This document shows positions 51,235 through 58,710 of a DNA stretch of 64,000 nucleotides, one piece after another (position 1 is the first letter of the stretch; the number at the start of each line of letters is the position of its first letter). Source of the DNA: Bacteroidota bacterium (GTDB lineage Bacteria > Bacteroidota > Bacteroidia > UBA7662 > CANHCV01). Position numbers and translations under genes: made by a program. The notes beneath the pieces are model-generated. The model searched no databases, was not told the origin of the DNA, and was given only the letters and a program-made list of their open reading frames with translations. The stretch covers positions 62,001 to 126,000 of the forward strand of contig CANMVY010000003.1 in assembly GCA_947501265.1 (NCBI GenBank), written 5' to 3'.

Positions 51235-52856
51235 AAATTGGATTTCTGTCGCTCTTCTTTTTGATATCTGCGTTTTCGTGGGCCCAAATTCCATCCACCC
51301 GCTTTTTTGTTGAATTTGTTGATAAAGGCAGCTCTTCATTCAGTTTACAGCGGCCATCGGAATTTTTGAGTCAACGAAGCATCGAACGCCGCTTAAAATT
51401 CAACATCCCCCTCGATTCATCCGATTTGCCAGTTACAGCTGCATATATTTCCAGTATTCAACGGTTAGGCGGATTGATTCATTGTACTTCCAAGTGGTTC
51501 AACGGAGTGGTGGTGGAGCCAATCGATTCTCAGAGTTGGGAAAATATTAAATTGTTGCCCTGTGTGAAGTCAACCCAACCGGTTTTCAAACTGAAGCGAA
51601 CCGATGATCCTTGGGTTGAACCCGCAGCAACCGAGGGCGTTGCGTCATTCCCTGATTCGGTGTATGGAATAGGACTTACCCAAGTGAAGCAATTGAATTT
51701 GCAAAGTTTGCATCAAGAAGGATTTACCGGAAAGGGAGTTTGGATTGCCGTACTCGACGCCGGTTTTATTAACGTTCCAAGTATCGCAGCCTTTCAACAC
51801 CTTTTTACCGAGGGAAGGATTGTTGGCAATCGTGATTTTGTAGATCGTGATAACGATCCATTCAATGGCGATATTCACGGGACTTTGGTTCTCAGTTGCA
51901 TGGCGGCAAAATTGCCTGGAGTCATGATCGGAACCGCGCCCGATGCAAAATATACGCTTTTAAGAACCGAAGACGTTGGTTCGGAGCGCCGCATTGAGGA
52001 GTTTAATTGGATTGCAGGAGCCGAATACGCCGATTCTTTGGGCGTTGATGTGTTCAATACTTCATTGGGATATACTTGGTACGATCCCATCGATTCGATG
52101 CAGCAAATTACCCAAGCTCAGTTGGATGGGAATACCACGTACATCACCCGAGGCGCCGACCTCGCAGCGAAGAAAGGGATTTTGGTTGTGAATAGCGCCG
52201 GAAACGAAGGCGGAAGCGCTTGGGGGAATATTTCAGCTCCCAGCGATGGCGACAGTGTTTTTTGCATCGGCGCCGTTGACTCTTCGGGTTTTCGAGCGGG
52301 ATTTAGCGGAAGAGGTTTGTCAAGTCAACACATCAAACCGAATGTCATGGCATTGGGTGCTCGAACGCCATTGCTCAATCACAATGGAAATCCCAGTACC
52401 GGCTCGGGAACCTCGTTCAGCGGACCGGTGATTGCCGGTGCAATGGCGTGTTTGGTTCAAGCATTTCCTCAAAAAAACAATTGGGAATTGATGAAAGCCG
52501 TTGAAAAAAGCTCCAGTCAATTTCAAAATCCAGACACGTTGATGGGGTACGGAATTCCCGACTTTGGGAAGGTCTACCAAGCGTTAAACCAATGGAACAA
52601 ATACTTTCCGAAAGATCAGGATTTCTGTTTGGTGTTCCCGAATCCGGTTGGCACGAACTCGAGAATTGTTTTCAAAGAGGCGTACGCATCGGTAACTCTG
52701 CGTTTGTGGGATAGCCGAGGTCGATTGATCAAACAATGGAACATTGCCAACCAAATGAGTGAAGATTTATCGTGGATCTCGCAAATGCAGCAAGGCGCAT
52801 ACTTTTTAGATGTAGAAACGGAATTGCTGCAAACCCGAATTCGGTTGGTTCATTAA
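51231..52856 (+). CDS. Subtilisin-like (S8) peptidase with type IX secretion sorting domain
   Basis: 541 residues. Signal peptide (MKIGFLSLFFLISAFSWA), a prodomain-like segment, then the catalytic triad Asp176 (IAVLDAGF), His216 (DIHGTLV) and Ser395 (GSGTSFSGP), with oxyanion Asn325 (NSAGNEGG). The C-terminal ~75 residues (FPNPVGTNSRIVFKEAYASV and GAYFLDVETELLQTRIRLV) are a type A sorting domain for the type IX system. It is thus a surface or secreted protease. It overlaps the lipoprotein gene by four bases and meets rsmG tail to tail. Confidence 0.92.
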   Translation: MKIGFLSLFFLISAFSWAQIPSTRFFVEFVDKGSSSFSLQRPSEFLSQRSIERRLKFNIPLDSSDLPVTAAYISSIQRLGGLIHCTSKWFNGVVVEPIDSQSWENIKLLPCVKSTQPVFKLKRTDDPWVEPAATEGVASFPDSVYGIGLTQVKQLNLQSLHQEGFTGKGVWIAVLDAGFINVPSIAAFQHLFTEGRIVGNRDFVDRDNDPFNGDIHGTLVLSCMAAKLPGVMIGTAPDAKYTLLRTEDVGSERRIEEFNWIAGAEYADSLGVDVFNTSLGYTWYDPIDSMQQITQAQLDGNTTYITRGADLAAKKGILVVNSAGNEGGSAWGNISAPSDGDSVFCIGAVDSSGFRAGFSGRGLSSQHIKPNVMALGARTPLLNHNGNPSTGSGTSFSGPVIAGAMACLVQAFPQKNNWELMKAVEKSSSQFQNPDTLMGYGIPDFGKVYQALNQWNKYFPKDQDFCLVFPNPVGTNSRIVFKEAYASVTLRLWDSRGRLIKQWNIANQMSEDLSWISQMQQGAYFLDVETELLQTRIRLVH

Positions 52857-53461
52857 TCAACCACAACGATTTTCTTGGTTTCGAAGAATTCTTCTTCAAA
52901 ATAATCTGAAATATTGGTTATTGATGCCTTCCAACCGCTTGATTCAATTTCTTCGTTCAAGTCGCCCCCCTTCAAAAAAACGTGTTTTCCGTCGTTGGAG
53001 ATGAGGTGTTCGGTCCAGTTTCGCAATTCCACCATTTGAGCTACAGCCCGGCAGGTGATGGCATCGTACTTGGATTTTAGGGTTTCAACCCTTACCGCTT
53101 CGGCTTCCACATGATCCAATTCTAGGGCATCAGCCACCCCTTGAACCACCTTGATTTTTTTGGCGATGCTATCCACCAAATGGAATTGTTTATCAGGATA
53201 AAAAATGGCTAAGGGAATTCCTGGAAATCCGCCTCCGCAGCCAAAATCTAAAATGGTATTTCGATCTTCCAAGACCCCCAATTTGGCAATGGCTAAACTG
53301 TGAAGAACGTGATGCACGTAAAACTGGTCGAGATCTTTTCTTGAAATAACATTGATTTGAGCGTTCCAAGTTTCGTACAACGATTTTAGTTGGTCGAACT
53401 GCTCTTTTTGCCGATCGGATAATTCGGGAAAATGATGGAAAATGAGATCAACGCCCTGCAT
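52853..53461 (-). CDS. rsmG: 16S rRNA (guanine527-N7)-methyltransferase
   Basis: 202 residues. SAM-binding motif ILDFGCGGGFPGIPLAIFYPD (about 68-88), HLVDSIAKKIKVVQ, and the family helix NVISRKDLDQFYVHHVLHSL before it. The conserved CRAVAQM region is present. It methylates G527 near the decoding centre. ATG at 53461 overlaps the stop of the upstream glycosyltransferase by one base. Confidence 0.95.
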   Translation of the reverse strand: MQGVDLIFHHFPELSDRQKEQFDQLKSLYETWNAQINVISRKDLDQFYVHHVLHSLAIAKLGVLEDRNTILDFGCGGGFPGIPLAIFYPDKQFHLVDSIAKKIKVVQGVADALELDHVEAEAVRVETLKSKYDAITCRAVAQMVELRNWTEHLISNDGKHVFLKGGDLNEEIESSGWKASITNISDYFEEEFFETKKIVVVD

Positions 53462-54600
53462 TACCAATCAGTTTTTTTGCTGAACCATCCGTCCATGGTG
53501 AAGTAAACGTGCAACATGGGGAAAATGAATTCAAGAATTGGAAAGAAGTAAGGAATACGTTTTTCACCCACTTTCATCGCCATTCTCGCCATGGAGATCC
53601 ATCGAATGAAGAAAGTGATTCCCCAAACTCCCAAAGCAACGTAAGCGAAGGTGGCGTTGTTTTCTTTCAAGAGCAAATACGGAAAGGCGAAAACAAAAAA
53701 CAACAACCCGAAATACCAAGAGGCAGTGCCCCATGCTAAGAAGAATTTATGGCTCGTTTTGTACCATTTGCTGGTGCTGGCATGCCGTCTTTTTTGACGC
53801 ATCCAATGGTTGAAATCTTCTTTCGGTTTGGAAATGGTCATGGCCGATCGATTCAAGACCAACCCCACATTGGTTTCCGTTGCGGCCATGTTTACGAATA
53901 AATCATCGTCGCCCGATGGGTGGTGAATGTGTTTGCTAAATCCTTTTTGTTCGTAGAAAAGCGATTTGGTGTATCCCAAATTTCGTCCAACGCCCATGTA
54001 CGGAATACCTGCAAGGGTGAAGGAGAAATAATTGAGGGCCGTTAAAACGGTGTCGAACTGAATAAGGAGATTGAGGAAATTCTTCTGTTTTTTGTAGCTT
54101 CCGTAGCCGAGAACGATGCGTTTCCCGTTGTTGAAACCGGCGTTCATCTCCTTAAGCCAATGCTGGCTTGCTGGACGGCAATCGGCATCTGAGAAGACCA
54201 AGTACTCGTTTTTCGACGCTTTGATCCCGTAGAAAAGGGCCAGTTTTTTCCCGCGTCGATACTTCTCGTTATCTTGAACTTCGGAAATGCGCAAGTGGGG
54301 ATAGTGGGTTTGTAGTTGCTCCAAAATAACCGATGTAGCGTCGTAAGAGCCGTCGTTCACCACCACAACCTCGTAATTCGGGTAATCCTGATTCAAAAAA
54401 TACTGCAAATTGTCGTGCAAATTTTCAGCTTCATTTTTTGCTGCAATGATGATTGAGATCGGACGAAATTCCGTTTGACCTTCGCTGGAAGTGGAGAAAC
54501 CCCACGATCTGATCCAGAAGTAAACAACGAAAAGCAAGTGGAGCCCGATGGGAAACACCACTAAAAACAAGATTATTTCTGCATGACTAAATCCAAACAC
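53461..54600 (-). CDS. Membrane-bound glycosyltransferase family 2
   Basis: 379 residues. An N-terminal membrane helix (EIILFLVVFPIGLHLLFVVYF), then a GT-A domain with ISIIIAAKNEAENLHDNLQ, VVNDGSYDAT, FSDADCRPA (DXD) and GDDDLFVNMAAT (catalytic region), QKRRHAST (Q/R-xx-RW-like), and three C-terminal helices. The layout resembles processive or polyprenyl-linked enzymes making surface polysaccharide. The start codon is GTG at 54600, divergent from tgt. The next gene, rsmG, overlaps its end. Confidence 0.87.
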   Translation of the reverse strand: MFGFSHAEIILFLVVFPIGLHLLFVVYFWIRSWGFSTSSEGQTEFRPISIIIAAKNEAENLHDNLQYFLNQDYPNYEVVVVNDGSYDATSVILEQLQTHYPHLRISEVQDNEKYRRGKKLALFYGIKASKNEYLVFSDADCRPASQHWLKEMNAGFNNGKRIVLGYGSYKKQKNFLNLLIQFDTVLTALNYFSFTLAGIPYMGVGRNLGYTKSLFYEQKGFSKHIHHPSGDDDLFVNMAATETNVGLVLNRSAMTISKPKEDFNHWMRQKRRHASTSKWYKTSHKFFLAWGTASWYFGLLFFVFAFPYLLLKENNATFAYVALGVWGITFFIRWISMARMAMKVGEKRIPYFFPILEFIFPMLHVYFTMDGWFSKKTDW

Positions 54601-54623
54601 CGCGTTTTCCTTTTTTTCAGGGT

Positions 54624-54631
54624 TATTTTTG
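54624..54631 (+). promoter_or_regulatory. Possible -7 element upstream of tgt
   Basis: TATTTTTG, 54 bases before the proposed tgt ATG. No -33 at the preferred spacing. Confidence 0.35.
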
Positions 54632-54685
54632 CAACAGCGAAATTACCTTCAATTTCACTTAAAGTTATTTTCAAGTTTTCAACGA

Positions 54686-55819
54686 ATGGATTTTTTTGAA
54701 CTTCAAGCAACCGATCCACATTCCCGCGCTAGGGCAGGAGTGGTTCGTACCGATCACGGAGATATTTTAACGCCTATTTTTATGCCTGTAGGTACCATTG
54801 GTTCGGTGAAGGCGGTGAAACAAGAAGATTTAGAAGAACTGGTGAAAGCTCAAATCATTTTGGGAAATACGTACCACTTGTATTTACGTCCTGGAATGGA
54901 TTTGATGCAAAAAAACGGCGGTTTGCATCGGTTCATGAATTGGGAACGCCCCATTTTAACCGACAGCGGTGGATATCAGGTTTTTTCCTTGGCACATCGT
55001 CGAAAAATTAAGGAAGAAGGAGTAACGTTTGCCTCCCACATCGATGGAAGCAAGCATTTGTTTACACCTGAAAACGTGATGGAAATTCAAACCGCTATCG
55101 GTTCCGATATCATGATGGCTTTCGATGAGTGCCCTCCGTATCCTGCTGAAAAGAAATACGTTGAGCAATCGATGCACCTCACTCACCGATGGTTGAAGCG
55201 GTGCGTGGCTCACAAAGCAACGCTCGAGCCGTTGTACGGACATCGGCAATTTTTGTTTCCGATTGTTCAAGGAGGTGTTCATGCCGATTTGCGGGCAGAG
55301 AGTTGCAAATTTATGGCCGACCAAGATCAGCCCGGAAACGCAATCGGCGGACTTTCGGTAGGTGAACCTACGGAGATGATGTACGAAATGACGGAAATTT
55401 GTACGGATATCCTTCCCAAAGATCGTCCGCGCTATTTGATGGGGGTTGGAACTCCAGCCAATTTGTTGGAATGCATCGAGCGCGGCATTGACATGTTCGA
55501 TTGCGTGATGCCTACCCGAAATGCCCGAAATGGAAATTTGTTTACCCGTCAGGGCATCATCAATATTCGAAACAAAAAATGGGAAAATGTTCAGGAACCC
55601 ATCGACGTTTTAAGCGATTTACCGCTGGATCACCGGTATTCGTTGGCATACCTTCGGCATTTGTTTGCTGCCGAGGAGATGCTAGGCCCCATGATTGCTT
55701 CCATCCATAATTTGGCGTTTTATTTGTGGTTGGTTGGCGAGGCCAGAAAGCACATTTTGGCCGGCGATTTTGTTGCGTGGAAAAACAGTATCTTACCTCA
55801 GATTTCTCAAAAATTGTAA
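54686..55819 (+). CDS. tgt: tRNA-guanine transglycosylase (queuine tRNA-ribosyltransferase)
   Basis: 377 residues from ATG 54686. Family motifs: ILGNTYHLYLRPG, LTDSGGYQVFSLA with catalytic Asp, ASHIDGSKH, DIMMAFDECPPYP, IVQGGVHADLR, GGLSVGEP and YLMGVGTPANLLE with the nucleophilic Asp in FDCVMPTRN. It exchanges G34 for the queuosine precursor preQ1. The C-terminal zinc site CxCxxC...H of most bacterial Tgt is missing: the place reads SDLPLDHRYS, only the final His in SIHNL remains. I recall the same loss in other Bacteroidota. An upstream in-frame start adds 19 unrelated residues. Confidence 0.95.
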   Translation: MDFFELQATDPHSRARAGVVRTDHGDILTPIFMPVGTIGSVKAVKQEDLEELVKAQIILGNTYHLYLRPGMDLMQKNGGLHRFMNWERPILTDSGGYQVFSLAHRRKIKEEGVTFASHIDGSKHLFTPENVMEIQTAIGSDIMMAFDECPPYPAEKKYVEQSMHLTHRWLKRCVAHKATLEPLYGHRQFLFPIVQGGVHADLRAESCKFMADQDQPGNAIGGLSVGEPTEMMYEMTEICTDILPKDRPRYLMGVGTPANLLECIERGIDMFDCVMPTRNARNGNLFTRQGIINIRNKKWENVQEPIDVLSDLPLDHRYSLAYLRHLFAAEEMLGPMIASIHNLAFYLWLVGEARKHILAGDFVAWKNSILPQISQKL

Positions 55820-55821
55820 CC

Positions 55822-56907
55822 TTGTTTAAAATCCTCGATCGATATATCCTTCAGAAATTCATTGGAACGTTTGTGTTTCTGATGTTTCTATTGATTTTGG
55901 TTTTTTTGATTTTCGATCTTTCTGAAAACATCGATAAGTTCCTTTCGAGGAATGCTCCCACCAACGAAATTGTTTTTAGTTATTATTTGAATTCCATCCC
56001 TTTTTATTTGTCGATGGTTTTTCCGCTGTTTGTATTTCTTTCGGTGATTTTCTTTACCTCGAAAATGGCCAATCGGAGTGAAATCATTCCCATTTTGGGC
56101 AGTGGGGTTAGTTTGTGGAGATTGGCTCGTCCGTATTTGATTGGTTCTGCCGCAATTGCTGCATTTTTCTTTGTCATGATTGGTTACGTTTTACCTCCTG
56201 CCAACAAGGAACGGATGGATTTTATGTCGAAGTACGTTCGCGATGGAGTTTATTTAACCGGGCGGAATTCGCACTTGCAAATTGCGAAAGGCAAGTACAT
56301 CTATTTTGAGAGTTTTCAGTATCCCGATTCGGCTGGATTTTTGTTTTCTTACGAAGAAATTTCGAAGGGAAGATTAAAGCGTAAATTTTTTGCCGACCGG
56401 TTGCAATGGGATTCAAAAAAGCAGTCATGGAAGGCCGATCAGTATTATTGGCGGATTTATTTGCCGAACCGAAAGGAGCGGATAGAGCGTGGGACGACCA
56501 CGTGGATTAAGTTACCATTTCATCCCAACGATATCGGCAAAAGTTTTGAAGGGGAAGATATTTCGACCTTAACCACGCCCGATTTGAAGAAGTACATTGC
56601 CTTGGAAGAATTGAGGGGTAGGGAAGTGGCGCATTTGAATTTTGAGGTTTGGAAGCGTTTAACGGCGCCGGCCACAACGTTGGTGTTAACCTTGATTGGT
56701 TTGGCACTTTCGGCCCGGAAGAAGCGGGGAGGAATTGGTTTAAATTTGGCAGTTGGAATTGGGTTGTGTTTTTCTTACATCTTGTTGGATCGGTTTTCAG
56801 CAATTTTTGCGGCGAACAACGATTTGCCCGTGGTGGTTGCAGCGTGGATTCCCACGGTGGTTTTTGGATTGATTGCTTTAATTTTGATTCGTTTTGCACC
56901 TAAATAA
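55822..56907 (+). CDS. LptF/LptG-family lipopolysaccharide export permease
   Basis: 361 residues. Three N-terminal membrane helices (FVFLMFLLILVFLIF, LSMVFPLFVFLSVIFF, LIGSAAIAAFFFVMIGYVL), a long periplasmic beta-jellyroll-like segment (residues ~110-275) and three C-terminal helices (TTLVLTLIGLALSA...LNLAVGIGLCFSYILL, VVVAAWIPTVVFGLIAL). This is the YjgP/YjgQ layout of the ABC transporter that moves lipopolysaccharide. Only one of the two paralogues is here. TTG at 55822 directly after the tgt stop is the likely start because upstream in-frame codons overlap tgt. Confidence 0.9.
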   Translation: MFKILDRYILQKFIGTFVFLMFLLILVFLIFDLSENIDKFLSRNAPTNEIVFSYYLNSIPFYLSMVFPLFVFLSVIFFTSKMANRSEIIPILGSGVSLWRLARPYLIGSAAIAAFFFVMIGYVLPPANKERMDFMSKYVRDGVYLTGRNSHLQIAKGKYIYFESFQYPDSAGFLFSYEEISKGRLKRKFFADRLQWDSKKQSWKADQYYWRIYLPNRKERIERGTTTWIKLPFHPNDIGKSFEGEDISTLTTPDLKKYIALEELRGREVAHLNFEVWKRLTAPATTLVLTLIGLALSARKKRGGIGLNLAVGIGLCFSYILLDRFSAIFAANNDLPVVVAAWIPTVVFGLIALILIRFAPK

Positions 56908-57796
56908 AATTCAGAGTCAGCTTTCCTTGCACGGGATTGTCTTCATTTGGGGATTTACCGCCATTTTAGGGAAATTGATTGATTTACCGTCGGAGCAGTT
57001 GGTTTGGTGGAGAATGGGATTAGCTTGGATTGGGTTGTGGGTTATTGGGAAGTTTTTGCATGCCCACTTGGTAAATCCGAAGAATCGATGGAAGGTTTGG
57101 GGAGTGGGCGCTTTGGTGGCCCTGCATTGGCTTTGTTTTTTCGAGGCGGCAAAAGTGTCGAACGTTACGGTTTCGTTATTGGGATTGAGCTCTTCGGCCT
57201 TTTTTACGGCTTTGTTAGAACCCTTCCTGTTGAAAAGGTCCATCGACAAGAAAGAGGTTCTTTTGGGGTTGATTACCGTTATAGGAATTTTGCTAGCATT
57301 TCCATTTGATCGGGCCGGGAATTTGGGATTGGGGTTGTTGTATTCCTTTGCAGCTTCGGTATTTGGAACGTTATTCAGCACCATCAATGGACTGTTGAAG
57401 CAAGAAGAATCGGCTGCGGCCATTGCCAAACACGAGTTTTTAGGCGGATTTTTAGTATTGACCATTTTTCTCATCTTTCTTGATCCTTCTATGCAATTTG
57501 TTTCCATTCCGTCGTGGGGGAACATGAAATATTTGTTGATTTTGAGCTGGATTTGCACCAGTTTCGCCTTTTTAGCCAGTGTTTATTTGTTGAAGTACAT
57601 CACTCCTTTTACGGTGAATTTAACGGTGAACTTGGAGCCGGTTTACGGCATTTTGATGGCCTTGTTTTTCTTCAACGAACATGCCATGATCACACCGTTG
57701 TTTTATTTGGGAGCCGTGATCGTATTGATTTCGGTGATGCTGAATGCCTGGTTCAAAAGGAAAGGAAAAGTGGTTGAAGAAGAAGTAGAGATCTAG
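56894..57796 (+). CDS. EamA/DMT-family transporter
   Basis: 300 residues, ten hydrophobic helices in two EamA repeats (HGIVFIWGFTAILGKLIDLP to LLAFPFDRAGN; LGLGLLYSFAASVFGTLFST to VIVLISVMLNAWF). A RMGLAWIGLW and a EPFLLKRSIDKKE segment are typical of each repeat. Substrate unknown. The start is TTG 56894, inside the end of the LptF/G gene; no ATG fits before residue 40. A poorly defined Glu/Lys-rich tail ends it. Confidence 0.85.
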   Translation: MHLNKIQSQLSLHGIVFIWGFTAILGKLIDLPSEQLVWWRMGLAWIGLWVIGKFLHAHLVNPKNRWKVWGVGALVALHWLCFFEAAKVSNVTVSLLGLSSSAFFTALLEPFLLKRSIDKKEVLLGLITVIGILLAFPFDRAGNLGLGLLYSFAASVFGTLFSTINGLLKQEESAAAIAKHEFLGGFLVLTIFLIFLDPSMQFVSIPSWGNMKYLLILSWICTSFAFLASVYLLKYITPFTVNLTVNLEPVYGILMALFFFNEHAMITPLFYLGAVIVLISVMLNAWFKRKGKVVEEEVEI

Positions 57797-58178
57797 GAAT
57801 TAATCTTCTTGAAATCAGGTTTATTCGAAACAGGTACCACTGGAATTTTATAAGGCTTAACATGAATGGATCATTATTCATCGTGAACCTCAAATAACAT
57901 AGAAAGTAAACTTTTTCAGGATGGGGTAAATTCACATCGAATTTCCATGATTCGTGTTTGGATAAACTTAGGTAATTCCCCAACCTTTTCGGGGATTTCG
58001 GAAAAAAAAACGGGCTTCCTTTTTTTTAAATCTGAAAGGTGGAAGCGTAAAAAAGGATAATATTCGAGTAAATGGGGTTGCTCTTGTCGCAAACGGGGGC
58101 TACCCTTCGCTCTTAGAAAAACTCCGGGACTACGTCTCACCCCTCCCCAGAAGTAAAGTTAATGCGTAATTTTTCGCT

Positions 58179-58217
58179 AGTCGTATTGAAACGTTTATAA
58201 ACGTTTACGTTACGACT
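58179..58217. repeat. Extended palindrome with AAACGTTTATAAACGTTT core, copy 3
   Basis: AGTCGTA (58179-58185), TTG, the perfect 18-bp palindrome AAACGTTTATAAACGTTT (58189-58206), ACGT, and TACGACT (58211-58217). The flanking arms are also inverted, giving an overall dyad of about 39 bp. The same 18-bp core occurs at 12788-12805 and 13061-13078. Confidence 0.85.
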
Positions 58218-58260
58218 AAATCTAAAAATAGCTGTAAATTGCTCTCGGTGGGGGCGGGGC

Positions 58261-58446
58261 GGTCCCTGAGTTAATCGAAGGGGATTTATCCCCCAGTATG
58301 ACTAATTTATTTTTTTACAGATTACATTGGTCCCACATTGTGCCTTCATGGTTTTAAATACAGTTAGGGTGGTCCCTGAGTGGTCCCTGAGGAATCTCGA
58401 AGGGAGAAGGGTGTTCCCTGAGTCCAATTGAAGGGTATCCCCCAGT
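58261..58446 (+). repeat. Cluster of CCCTGAG ... TCGAAGGG repeats
   Basis: GGTCCCTGAG occurs at 58261-58270, 58371-58380 and 58382-58391, and TTCCCTGAG at 58414-58422. Downstream partners TCGAAGGG, TCTCGAAGGG and TTGAAGGG follow, and TATCCCCCAGT appears at the ends of two units (58287-58297, 58436-58446). CCCTGAG and CTTCGA-type arms form imperfect inverted repeats like REP-type elements. Confidence 0.7.
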
Positions 58447-58660
58447 GTTATCTGTTCATTTTTTTGAGTCAATCAATTTCAGGAAAAGAAAAGTGATTTT
58501 TTCAAAAGAAGGAAAAATAGAATCATTGAACCGCAACCGTTACGGGGCATCACGAAAGGAGCTTTGTGATGGTGTCTTCGAGCGCATCAGACACTTGTGG
58601 AGATGCCCATTTTATTTCGTTTACATTTCTTTTTGAGCAAAATCCTACTTCCACTGAAAA

Positions 58661-58697
58661 AAAAACAGCCCCGAATTCCTTCGGGGCTGTTTTTTTT
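58661..58697 (-). terminator. Bidirectional terminator of the type IX secreted protein gene
   Basis: ACAGCCCCGAA (58665-58675), loop TTCC, TTCGGGGCTGT (58680-58690), with A and T runs on either side. It lies 14 bp beyond the stop of the minus-strand gene at 58711. Confidence 0.92.
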
Positions 58698-58710
58698 GAA
58701 TTCTTCTCAA

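Larger units (their letters stand above)
57797..58660. other. Repeat-rich intergenic region
   Basis: About 860 bp with no convincing gene. The only open frames are short and without family resemblance. It contains an extended palindrome (58179-58217), G-rich stretches and a cluster of CCCTGAG/TCGAAGGG repeats (58261-58446), described as separate entries. Near its start, TTTTCGGGG forms a weak hairpin around 57975-57995 but lacks a T run. Confidence 0.6.

Noticed and set aside
57916-58140. A 74-residue minus-strand open frame in the repeat-rich spacer
   Set aside because: No family resemblance, no promoter or ribosome site, and it runs through hairpin-like and low-complexity sequence.
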